From assembly GCF_029873635.1 (NCBI RefSeq), contig NC_080417.1, forward strand, positions 34,460,214 through 34,524,213: a DNA stretch of 64,000 nt. The letters are read 5' to 3'. Below, piece by piece: positions 33,057 to 44,566 of this stretch (its first letter is position 1; the number at the start of each line of letters is the position of its first letter). A program made the translations under genes and the position numbers. The notes below the pieces were generated by a model, which was given only the letters and a program-made list of their open reading frames with translations, made no database searches and was not told the DNA's origin. The DNA comes from Malania oleifera (taxonomy: Eukaryota; Streptophyta; Magnoliopsida; Santalales; Ximeniaceae).

Positions 33057-34640
33057 GGCTCTGTAGACTTTAGTAAATAGCAGAATACAATACCAGAGTA
33101 TAGAAATGGATTTTGAGGAAAATAGGAGATGGGTAGATTGAAATGTGAGTCAGACATTGTGGAGGATGAGATTGGAAATTTAGGATTCTATCTTACGGCC
33201 TGGAGGCAGGAGTTTCATGGTTGTTTTTTTGTGTTTTTCCTAAGGTGACGATTTCAAGAAAACCATGGATACTATCGTTGGGTCTTGTTTTTGAGTGGTA
33301 GGACTGAATCTTAAATTGGGATCAAGGATGATAAAATGAATGGTCATAGAAGATTAATTTTGGATCCTAGTGTTTTAAGTGTATTAGTGGCATTACATAG
33401 CGTCACCCAAAGGGTGATGGTAGAAATGGCTAGGAGCTCGGAGGAGCAAAGCTGCACGATCAAGCAGTTCACACGTATGCGACCCCCATCATTTGCTGAA
33501 GGAGTGGACCCACTAGTAGCAGAGAACTGGGTCTAGGACATAGAGGACATACTAACAGTTCTCTCATGTATAGACGAGTAGAGGGAATTATTTGCTATAT
33601 TTAAATTGACCCGGGAAGCAAAATGCTTGTGGAGGTCGGTGAGACTGTTGGAGGAGTAGAGGCTTGACCCTATAGCGATGACATGGAGTCGCTTTAGGGA
33701 GATTTTCATTAAACGGTACTTTCCCGCTACGGTCAGGAATGCAAAGGCATCAGAGTTTCTGTATTTGACATAGGGGTCTTTGATGGTGCAGCAATATGCA
33801 GCGAAATTCATTGAGCTATCCCGATTCACCTCGTATCTGGTTCTAGATGAGGAAAGGAAGGCGAGGAAGTTTAAGGGGGGCCTGAGGTAGAACCTACATG
33901 AGCAGGTGGTAGGCTTTCGAGCTCAAACCTTCTTAGAGATAGTAGACAGGACTGCAGTGATTGACAGCAGCCTACAAAGAGGCGCAGTAGTACAGAACCA
34001 GAGGAAGAGGCCCGTGCCTCCTAATTTTCAGGCAGGGTCCAGTCGAGGGTCGTGGAGGAGATGATAGCAGAAGGGGATGATGATAGGGAGGAGGAGATCG
34101 AGCAGTACAGGGCAGACAGATGCTCCCTCCTTGTCCTAGATGTTTCATGAGGCACCCGGGAGAGTGTCGTGTAAGGAAGGTTGTCTGTTTTGAGTGCCAC
34201 TAGCCTGGACATATTGGGATAAACTGTCAGGCACAGCTAACGATAGTGGCTACCCCTTGACCATATAAAGGAGGCTATTAGGTACCTTAAGGCAAACAGC
34301 AAAGGAATACTGCTCTGGCACGAGTTTATGCATTGACATCGGGAGATGTTGAGGCAGCAGGAGATGTGGTGACAGGTTTTGTTTCAATACTGTCATTTAA
34401 GGCTCGAGACTATGTTAAGTTGTATGGGTTTGAACCTCAGTAGTTAGATAATAGTTAGTCTGTTGCTACACCAACTGGGGTTGTAGGGATATGTAGAAAT
34501 GTAATCAGGGACTGTCCAACGCGTATTCAGGGGAGGTCTTTGTCAGCTAATACGGTGGTTTTAAATATGCATGGATTTGAGGTAATCTTGGGGATTGACT
34601 GACTAGCTGCCCACTATGCCAGTATTGACTGCCATCAGAA
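33057..34640 (+). pseudogene. Gypsy element B leader, gag and protease remnant
   Basis: From 33060 the sequence resembles the element A region just after its primer site (tctgtagactt, then taccagagtatag), so the primer site itself was lost at the breakpoint. Gag residues include 'CTIKQFTRMRPPSFAEGVDP' and 'FIELSRFTSYLVLDEERKA'. Later Cys/His and protease parts are heavily decayed; the protease D-S-G-A block is no longer readable. Confidence 0.75.
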
Positions 34641-34769
34641 AGAGGTAGTGTTCAGACTTCCAGAGGGACAGGAGTACAAATTCGTGGGATCATGTGTGCA
34701 CAGCCCACCTCAGTTACTATCCGCTATTCAAGCGTATAGATTGCTATTAGAAGGCTGTCAGGGATATTT

Positions 34770-36230
34770 AGCCTATGTAAATGTGGTATCAGAAGGAGAG
34801 TTGAGGATAGAGGATATCCTAGTAGTGAGGGATTTTCCTTATGTATTCTCCAAAGATTTTTTGGGACTACCTCCTGATTATGAGGTAGAGTTTGTTATTG
34901 ATCTAGTTCCGAGGGCAGCGTCGACTTTGTAGGCGTCGTACAGAATGGCACCGACAGAGCTGAAATAATTGAAAGAACAGTTGCAAGAGCAATTAGATAA
35001 GGGGTTTATTCGGCCCAGTGTGTCGCCCTGTGAAGTGCCGATTTTATTTGTGAAGAAGAAGGATGGGTCGATGAGGTTGTGCATCGACTACAGGGAAATA
35101 AATAAAGTGACTATCAAGAATAAATATCCTCTCCCTCGTATCGATGATTTGTTTGATCTGCTACAAGGGACACAGATCTTTTCAAATATAGACTTACGCT
35201 CTGAGTAGCATCAGATGAAAGTCAAGGCAAAAGATGTTCCGAAGACGGCATTTAGAACACAGTATGGTCACTATGAATTTTTGGTTATGCCATTTAGTTT
35301 GACGAATGCTCATACAGTGTTTATGGATTTGATGAACAAAGTCTTTCACCAGTATTTGGATTAGTTTGTGGTAGTATTTATTAATGATATACTGGTGTAT
35401 TCGAAAAGCCCAAAGGAGCATGAGGAACATCTAAGTATAGTACTTCAGGTGTTGTGAGAGAAGAAGCTTTGTGCGAAGCTTAAGAAGTATGAGTTCTGGC
35501 TGGAACATGTTACCTTCCTTGGACACATTATATTTAGGGGTGGTATTTTTATTGATCCGAGTAAGATTGAGGCGATAGTAGACTGGGTATGACCAAAGAA
35601 TGTGCACGAGATCAAGAGTTAGGCCCATTGACCAGATTGACTAGGAAAGGAGTGAAGTTTGAGTTGTCTGATGAATGTGAACAGAACTTCTAGGAGTTGA
35701 AGCAGCGACTCATTACTATGCCTGTGTTGACGATTCCTTTAAGAGAAGAGGGATTCGTAATTTATAGTAATGCGTCCTATAAAGAGCTTGGATGCGTGTT
35801 GGTATAGTGAGGGAGAGTGATGGCCTATGCCTCATGACAGTTGAAAGAATATGAGAAGAACTACCCTACCCATGATCTGGAGTTAGCAGCGGTTGTTTAC
35901 GCATTGAAGATTTGGAGGCACTATCTATATGGGGTAGGTGTGAGATATTTACTGACCATAAGAGTTTAAAGTATTTTTTTTTTCACATATAAGGAGTTAA
36001 ATATGAGGCAGAGGAGATGGTTGGAGCTTATAAATGATTACGACTGCACTATCAACTACCACCGAGGAAAGGCTAATGTGGTCGATAATGCTTTGAGCCA
36101 GAAATCAGTGGATTCATCTGTATTTGCAGTGGAGGTTCAGCATTCAATCCAGATGGATCTAGAGAGGCTCGGTATGGACCTGGTAGAGGGCGATCACCAA
36201 GCATTTATTACTAACTTGATTTTGTAGCCA
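34770..36230 (+). pseudogene. Gypsy element B RT and RNase H, broken
   Basis: RT residues: 'DLVPRAAS', '[20 protein letters not shown]', '[17 protein letters not shown]' and the catalytic block '[11 protein letters not shown]', where the first Asp of the usual FIDD is Asn. RNase H keeps '[20 protein letters not shown]' and 'RGKANVVDNALSQKS'. Stops near 34930, 35206, 35362, 35456 and 35590 and a deletion near 35610-35625 (loss of the FLG..YYRRF block) inactivate it. Confidence 0.8.
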
Positions 36231-36399
36231 ACTCTACAAGGGATAATTAAAACAACTTAGAGGAATGATGCAGAACTAGAAGAGCTTATGGAGAAGGTAC
36301 AGGATGGTCAAGAGACATAATTCAGCATCTTAGATGATGGAGCCTTGAGGTACTATACCAGGTTATGCATTCCTGCAGACCCTGAGATTAAGAAGGTTA

Positions 36400-37685
36400 T
36401 TTTGGAGGAAGCACATCAGTCCCTGTATACTGTACATCTAGGTAGCACTAAAATGTACAGGGATCTTCGAGAGTCCTTCTCGTGAAGCAACATGAAGAGG
36501 GAGATAGCCCAGTATGTGGATCAGTGTTTAACGTGCCAGTAGGTGAAAGCTGAGCATCAGAGACCGACGGGATCATTGCAGCCACTCCACATTCCTGAAT
36601 GGAAGTGGGAGCATATAGCAATGGATTTCATCACAGGATTACTGCCAACGTTGCGTGGACAAGACGCTATTTGGGTAGTGGTGGATTGACTGATGAAGAT
36701 TGCCCACTTTTTGCCGATCAGAGTTAACTACTCCATAGACAAAATGGCTGAGTTATATATCTAGGAGATAGTTAGGCTCCATGGCATCCCAGTGTCCATA
36801 GTTTTAGACAGAGACCTATGGTTCACATCTCGTTTTTGGAGTCTACAAAGGGCCATGGGTTCTCAGTTATCGTTCAACACAGCTTTTCATCCTCAAACAG
36901 ATGAGCAAACGGAGATTACAATACAGATTCTAGAGGATATGCTATGAGTATGTGTGCTGGACTTTGGAGGTCATTGGACGCAATATTTGCCACTGGTCGA
37001 GTTTGCGTATAACAACAGCTACCAGGCCAACATTGGGATGGCACCGTATAAGGAATAATATAGCAATAGGTGCTGATCCCCGTTATACTAGGAAGAGATT
37101 GGTGAGAAACAAATTTTGGGGTCAGAGCTGATACAGCAGACTCAGGATAAAGTCATACTCATCAGAGAGAGGATCAGAACAGCATAGAGCCGACAGAAGA
37201 GTTATGCAAATACTCTCCTTTGAGAATTAGAGTTTGACGTAGGAGATCATGTATTCCTAAAGGTAGCACCGTTGAAGGGAGTTACGAGGTTCGGGAGGAA
37301 GGGTAAGCTAAGCCCTAGGTATATTGGACCATTCGAGATTCTTGAACGAGTGGGTCCAGTTGCCTATAAGTTGGCATTGCCACCGATCCTATCTAGGATC
37401 CATGACATATTCCATGTTTCCATACTGAGGAAATATGTCCCAGACCCCTCCCATTTGATCAGTTGTGAAGCACTAGAGTTGGGTGATACCTTGACTTATG
37501 AAGAGGTGCCAGTGCAAATTTTAGACTGGAAGGAACAAGAACTATGCACGAAGAAGATTCCACTGGTAAAGGTGCTATGGTGTAATCATGCAGTAGAAGA
37601 AGTTTCGTGGGAATTTGAAGAACATATGCGCCTGAGGTACCCACCATCTATTAAGTGGAGTTTAGAGTTGAGCCAATCAGAATAA
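36400..37685 (+). pseudogene. Gypsy element B integrase with chromodomain
   Basis: 'CLTC' of the zinc region, catalytic-core blocks '[20 protein letters not shown]', 'VLDRDLWFTSRFW' and 'FAYNNSYQANIGMAPY', then an open C-terminal frame (37272-37685). That frame has 'GRKGKLSPRYIGPFEILERV' and a chromodomain-like 'VKVLWCNHAVEEVSWEFE'. It is the same lineage as element A but clearly diverged. Many stops in the core show that it is inactive. Confidence 0.8.
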
Positions 37686-37928
37686 GAGTAAATAATAATG
37701 TTGTATTTTGATTTGTATAATGTAACGTAAGATAAATAGAGTTTTTAGTTTTGGGATGTGAATGGTTTTGGGAGAATTTTGAAAAGTTGTAATCGCCGAA
37801 ACCCCTCTTTGTAACCACGGCATTCCTCCGCCATAAGTGAGGGTAATTAATAAAATTGAAAATATTTTCTCTAAGTATGGGAAACAAATGAATAGTAATT
37901 TTGAGGATACAATTTTTATAAGGGAGAA

Positions 37929-38084
37929 TGTAATAACCCTGAAAATGGTTATACAAGATTAGTGGAGTGATTTCAAAAAATATTAAAAAAATAAAAATAA
38001 ATAAATAAATAAATATTTAATTAATTTATTTATTTATTTATTTATTAAACTATTATTAATAATTAAATAATAAAGTATATTAAT

Positions 38085-38133
<49 letters not shown>

Positions 38134-40902
38134 CATTCCTTCTTGATTCTTTAGAAAAAAACTCAGATGAAATTGAAGAGGAGGCAGAGGCAGCACCCCC
38201 CTGTACGTCTCTCCTCGTTCTCTCTCCCATTCTCCTCAATTTTTCGACTGATTTCGTTCGATCGAAAATCAGAAAATACCACTAGACTCCATTCTCTGCC
38301 ACTGACATTTTTACTAGAGTGGATTTGTCGTAGGAGTGGCGTAGGCATATCTCCTGTGGTAAGCTAAATTCTCACTTTTACCTCAATTTCTTGTAAATCT
38401 TAAGCCCAATTGACGATTGGACACTGCCACGAGAATTTAGGAATAATTTTCTACAAGTCTAGCGGAGCGAATTTTTCGTGGGGTCGTCGTAGGCATAACC
38501 CCAAAATTAGGATAAGGAGGTTATTAAGGGGCTAATTATTATTTAATTAATGTAGATTTAGAAATGCTATAATATTAGGCATTCTAAGGTTGAATTTGAG
38601 TTATTGAATTCAGGGCTAAAGTAAGCGTCGCGGGTGTAATTTTGGGATCTTACAGCTATAGTTCAGAAAATTAGGTAAGGATGTTAAATATTGGTTTAAA
38701 TGTTAATTTGAAGTATATGGAGCCTAAGAAAGGTTATATGGGTATTATTTTGGGAAATGAGTTAATTAATTTGAGGAAAATGTAAATTTCAGGATTTGAA
38801 TTTCAGGCACTAGGGACATAGGATCTGGGTTTTAAGGAGACTCTTAGTAAGTTAGGTAAGGGGAATAAATTATAACAGTTTTGTTGAGAATTGCTCGTTG
38901 GAAATTTATGTGAAAATGAATTACAGTATTTTACTTGAAATTATTATGATATATTGTATTTTACCTGAAATTATTATGATATAAATATCAGACGAGAAAT
39001 TTTGTGGCTTATGATGTATGCTGAAAATTATACCCAATGACGAGTATTTTCTAAGAAAATGATAAAATGAGAACTATCGACTTGTTTATTGGAAACGATG
39101 AAAATGATATATAAATACGTGAATAGAAATTATTTTTATGAAAATGGGAAAGTATGAATACTGATTTGAGTATGTTGAGAAGTATTGAAAAACGTGAAAT
39201 AAGTTATATGCTAGCATGAGAATGAAATGAATGTGAAGTGGGATATACGTGTATTACTATGAAATGAATTTTGAAATGTGAACTCTAAGATATGTATATT
39301 AGAAAATGAATATGAGAATGAGAATATTGCAATGTAAATTCTGCAATATGAATATAGAATTGTGAGAATTGAAATATGAATATTGAAATATGAGCATTGA
39401 AATGAGTATATTGAAATGTGATTTTGGCAAAATGTATGCTGAATTGAGAATGAGAAAATGAGAATATTGCAAAGTGAATAATGCAAAATGGGAATTGAAA
39501 TATAATGATTGAAATGAGAATACTGATGATAAATGCTAGGAAATGTGAACAATGCAAAGTGCGAAAATTGCAATAGGATCATTGATATGTGATTGATGAA
39601 ATGCCAGGACAGCATAATGATTGTGGGTATGTGGTAATGATAACCCTGATGGATGGATGTGGAAACCCTAATGATGGGTTGTGATATTGAGCATGGTACC
39701 GTTGCTAGTGGTGTAGTGCAACCATATGGACTCTTGGAGCGTGTGGCGTTATAGTCGACTGAGCTGTATAGTAAAGTTGTTGTGCCCCCTGAGTCCGGAT
39801 CAGGGCTATAGGCTGGCCAGTCATACTACAGACATGACATATATGATACAATATTTTGATCTAACCGGGTTGGCCAACCGTAATTAGATCTAGCCTTCGG
39901 GCCGCACAATCTTGACCATGGGGGAAGTATGGCGTGGAAAGAAAGATCCTCAGGGTAGCCATGAGTTACAGACGCGATGTTGGTACTAGATATCAAGGAT
40001 ACTCATGAGCTAGATAATGAAATGGAAATGCAAAGTAAAAGAATGATAAAATAGGTTAAAATGAGAAATGAAAGAAATAATGGAAAATGAGAAATAGAGA
40101 ATGATATAATATAGAAATGGATTCGTGTGAGTTAATAATATAAATAATTGAGGTGAAGTGAAACTCTCCGCATGAGAGCTTACTGAGTAAGGTGAGTGCC
40201 CTGATAGGTATCAGATGTGGTCATACTTGACTGCATAACATGTTATGGCAAAGGGAAGCTACCTGTATGGACGGGTAATCTTTCCTATTCTCAGGAACTT
40301 CGCGGGTAAATATGTGTTGAAAATGAATGAACTTGAGAAATGGTTTTAAAACTTATAAAAGTTTGTATCGTATATCTATATGATTATAAGAATATATATA
40401 TTAATGTATTTTTCTCAAATGAAATGATGATTTGAAAAGTAAAGTATGTTATAACTAAACTTATATTGTCACACACTGTAAATAATTTATTCCTTCTTAC
40501 TGAGATGTGTTTCACCCAAATTCTTTAAATTTTTCAAGGAATAGAGTCAGACCGTGTGATAGAGTTTCGTGATAGTATGGAGCTGGAACCCTGATATACA
40601 TGGTGAGTTTTGGACTAGGGAGGTGTGATTTCCTAGGATTGTATTGTTTTTGGGTATGAGATAGTAATATGTATATATGTATGTTGATACTCCAGATATT
40701 GTATTTTGAATGATATAAATATACTGTTTTCTGCTGATAGGTTGTATAATGAAATGACTATTTACCTAGTACCCAATGCGGGTCGAGTCATATGAGTGGT
40801 AACAAGGTTATTGACGTGGCTGATTTATGAATATTATTGATGACGTGTGAATATTTATTATTATTTATTAAAAAAATTGTATGAAAAATCAGGACGTCAC
40901 AT
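37929..40902 (+). mobile_element. 3' LTR of gypsy element B
   Basis: 2974 bases, TGTAATAACC..GACGTCACA, preceded by a purine tract (ataagggagaa, 37918-37928). It contains (AAAT)n, a (TA)n tract (38096-38127) and the module ttactgagatgtgtttcacc near 40497, with ttttcaag/g following. It ends 29 bases beyond the SABATH stop codon. Confidence 0.85.
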
Positions 40903-40931
40903 AACAGTTTTCAAGTACAATTTTTACTATT

Positions 40932-43571
40932 TCAAGTTGCAAGTTTCCTAAGAACCACAAGAAAAGTGATGGGTCTAATGTCTTCTTTGGCCATTTCTTC
41001 ATCCACCAGTCTTCCATACTTGTCAAACAGAGCATCCAAAATGTGTTCCCCGAAGTGGTGGGAGATCATGGACTGTTGGATTGCCCTAACGGTCATAGCA
41101 ACCGCCGTTCCATAGCTTGTCCCATCATTCTTGCTGCTGTCCTCCTTCTCTATTTCAAACGTCTCCAATCGATCAATTTCAAAAGATCCCTCTCTTCTAA
41201 CTTCATCTTCTATCTCCTCTTGGGATGCTGCATAGAAGTGCACGTCATATGAGTCCAGCTTTTCCTCCTCCACTTCTCCCTACAAAGGCACACAGCTTAA
41301 TTAATTATTACCTAGCTAAGTACAAATTATTAGGGAACTGAAAAAAAAATTAATGATATTATTGCTAATCAGAGGTTTGCAACATGAGTTTTGATTTTGA
41401 ATTTGCGTAAATTTGAACAAAATATAATATAAAATTATATTAAATTTTAACTACAATTTATACAAATTCAAATTCAAAATTTGAAATTCTTCCACCAAAA
41501 CACTATCTAATTGAATTGTCATTTTGTAATTGAAACCCCAGTTAAGGTAGTATTTAGAAAGACGGATTGTGGATCTTAGATGTGAATATGTGTAGATTTG
41601 AATGAAGCTCAATATTTTTATAAATTACACAAATCTAAATTTAAGACCTAAAATTCAGATTTTTAAATATAAAGGTAAGAGTATTGAAAAAATACCTGGA
41701 AGGAAGTATTTGCCACAATCAAATAAAACTATTATATTCATGTTTATACACACTAAAGTAATAGACCCAAATCATATCTCTCTTTTTGGATCCAAGTGTC
41801 AAATGTTTGAATGAGAATTTTTAATCAGGAAATTAAAATGGGTATGATTTAGAATATATAAAATGGCGCAGGATTGTAGGTACCTGGGAAACCAAGATGG
41901 AGAAGGATCGAGTGAGGAGATTCCAGAAGAAGGCATTGCCTCTGTCAAGATGATGAGGGCCTGCTCTTCCCAATAAGATCAGCACCATTCGTCCCCCCTC
42001 CACCACCTCCTCCGATCGGCATCGGAGGAACAGTGAGAAATCCCGCCGGAATTGCCTCTGGTAAGCTTGGGACACCTCCGGCGGACTGTTCTCCGATATG
42101 TAAACACTGCCCTTGTTTATGGACTTCCCCTGTTCCCCATACAGCCCAGCAGGAATCTGCATGCATGCATGCATATGCAATTATTCATGTGCTATGTAAA
42201 CATGACAGTCCCCCTTAATTAATTATTGGTCTAATATCAATTACTACGCCATCACAAGTGGTGGAAAACTGAAAAGTGGGGTGAGCAATGGTCCATTTCC
42301 GATCTCAAGCTAAGTGATATTTTGTGGCCAGAAATGAATGAATTTGACAACAGTTTTCAACTTTGAAAATGAAAACACAAAGGCAAGTACACAAAAGGGA
42401 TAAAGACATATATATACAACTGAACTATTCATCATCCCAAGCTAGAAGCTTTGCTAATTACGGGTTGACGTGACACCAAGGAGATTGTGCCACTCTGCGT
42501 AGCGCCCCGTAATTCCGCCAATGTGATGGGTGAATCTGAATCCTCTGCTTCCAAAGTGTGTGTCCCATCTATGGTCTGTAATAATTTTGCTGTCATAATT
42601 GAAGATATTGCTGCCAAAGTAGTTTATTATAAGCGTATAAATAGACTACTTTAGCAATGATCTTTCAGTTTTTGACTATTTATAGTTCAAATTTGTGACA
42701 TAAAATTCCAACTTGATTAATATAAAGTTGTAATGAAGTGGGTCAAAATTAATTCATACAAATTTAAATCAAGATCCAAAACCCATAATATCAAAGACCA
42801 TCCTTGAAAATTACTCAAAAATATAAGTTGAAAATTCTTGATGCATGTATCTGATCAACAATTCCTATTTGGGAATCTAATGGTGGGCATCTAGGTAGTT
42901 CCATTTTCTTTTTTCTGTAATTGGAATTCCGTAAAGAATTGAATGACATTCCTTTCTCCATTTTGAAAATTTTAGGACTGCGACATGATGAATGCCATAG
43001 GATCACAGGGAGAATCAATTCATAAGTACCATGGGGACAGAGGACATAGAAGTCTGAAATCATGATGACGAGTAGCGTATGGAAGACAAATTTGAATTGG
43101 ACTAAGGACTTAGATTTAAATCTCACCCTGGAAAGCCAGTGCAGACTGTAGGAGGAGTAGACGAAGTGCAAGCAGTCGCCCGGAAAGAGCCTGCCGTAAA
43201 AGGAGCCGGGGTACCCTGCTACGAAAACAGAGGGACAGTACTGCCGGCCACCGTCACTCTCAGCCACCTCCCTGTAGAACTCCGGCAAGGCCTTGAACAC
43301 CGAGTTGAAGTCGTTGGTGGGGAGATCGTTCAGGTACACTCTGATTTCCGGCGCCGGGGCCGATATTTTCCTGCTGGCGCCGGCTACGGCGTGGATCATG
43401 TCTCTGACGATTGACAATGAGTTGGGTCCGGAGGAACAGCCCAGATCGGCTATGACCAAGCTCTTGGCGGTGGGGCTTGTTTCCAGGTAGAGGTCTTGAA
43501 GAGTCTCCATGATTATGCACTTCACCATGTCCGATGCTTTCTTCTGCAAACAGATGGGAATCATAATCATC

Positions 43572-43635
<64 letters not shown>

Positions 43636-43725
43636 GGGAGTTGATTGAACCTGGAGGGAGGAGTTCTTGGCATAGCTGGTGTCGCCAGCTCCACCGGTCA
43701 TGTGGAACACTTTATGTACATCCAT
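40932..43725 (-). CDS. SABATH carboxyl methyltransferase, four exons
   Basis: Exons (minus strand): 43651-43725, 43127-43543, 41884-42156, 40932-41279. All junctions are GT..AG and in phase, giving 370 residues, the normal SABATH length. The family transfers methyl from S-adenosylmethionine to carboxyl groups of small acids such as salicylate, benzoate or jasmonate. Visible features: N-terminal '[15 protein letters not shown]' (residues 8-22), SAM motif '[11 protein letters not shown]' (58-68), '[10 protein letters not shown]' (96-105), '[10 protein letters not shown]' (155-164) and '[20 protein letters not shown]' in exon 3. His at 160 sits where Clarkia SAMT has Met, as in benzoate/salicylate- or jasmonate-type enzymes, so the substrate is open. 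The C-terminus has '[19 protein letters not shown]'. No stop or frameshift was seen. Element B replaced the native 3' UTR. Confidence 0.92.
43574..43633. repeat. (GA)n microsatellite in SABATH intron 1
   Basis: About 30 GA units, read as (CT)n in the transcript. It fills more than half of the 107-base intron 1 (43544-43650), between the donor and the tttgcag acceptor. Confidence 0.9.
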
Positions 43726-43810
43726 GTTGAGATTGAAATTGTGGAGTGGTTCGTTGTTCTCTGGTTCAACTTTCTAAGGGCAACCCCATGCTCAGCTCTG
43801 CTTTCAGTGC

Positions 43811-43820
43811 CCTTTTATAG
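43811..43820 (-). promoter_or_regulatory. TATA box of the SABATH gene
   Basis: CTATAAAAGG on the minus strand, 86 bases before the ATG at 43725. This spacing fits a short plant 5' UTR of about 55 bases. Confidence 0.55.
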
Positions 43821-43829
43821 GCTTCTTTT

Positions 43830-44318
43830 TTTTTCTTTTTTTTTTTCCCGTGATGAAAAACTATACTTATTCAACCAACTGGTATACATTGGAATTTGGC
43901 ATGAACTAGACTGCACAAAGCACCTAGTACATATGCTTAGATAATTAGTTTTAAAAATAATATCAAAATTTAGAAAATTATTTTACATTATTTGTTCTAA
44001 AAATTGTCAAATATTAATAAGTTCATATGAATAACATATATTTATAAAAATTGCATGTAATATATAAAATTTTAAAGAGCTTACAAATATATATAAGTGT
44101 TAGGAAATTTAATATAAAAAATTAACACGATTCACAAATAGACCGAGACACGGATATTTCACTCTCGTTAAGGAAATTCAAGTCCTTTGTGATTTATGAC
44201 TTAACCCATGACCCAATGCAGCAAAAACCCTAAAGACTTGTCTCTCCGAAGATATAATATTCCGATTTGAATCGTATGACTCTTTCCAATTCTGTACAAA
44301 TAGAAGAGTTCAAAGTAA

Positions 44319-44361
<43 letters not shown>

Positions 44362-44566
44362 ACACACTTTTCTTTACTTGTTAAACTCTCTAGATTTGAA
44401 AAAAAAAAATGGCGTATTGAGAAGCCAATTGGTATCTAGTGTCAATTGTTTAAGGGTTTATTTATAAACACAAAATGACTTTTCATTCTCCATGCACTTA
44501 ATAAATAAGATGCATATATATTAAATAGGTAACACACCTATATTTAAGTTATAATCACATAATTAA
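43830..44566. other. SABATH upstream region, AT-rich
   Basis: No gene seen. It holds T-runs next to the promoter, a (TAA)n microsatellite at 44321-44356 and short AT-rich tracts. A stretch with 'ttagtgtcaattg' and 'caccctctcgttaag'-like phrases (44100-44460) resembles a decayed LTR but cannot be assigned. Confidence 0.35.

Noticed and set aside
42432..42617. Minus-strand open frame inside the SABATH region as an extra exon
   Set aside because: It falls in intron 2 (42157-43126). Exons 2 and 3 join in phase without it, and it has no SABATH motifs.
43139..43490. Plus-strand frames opposite SABATH exon 2
   Set aside because: GC-rich antisense shadows of a well-supported coding exon.
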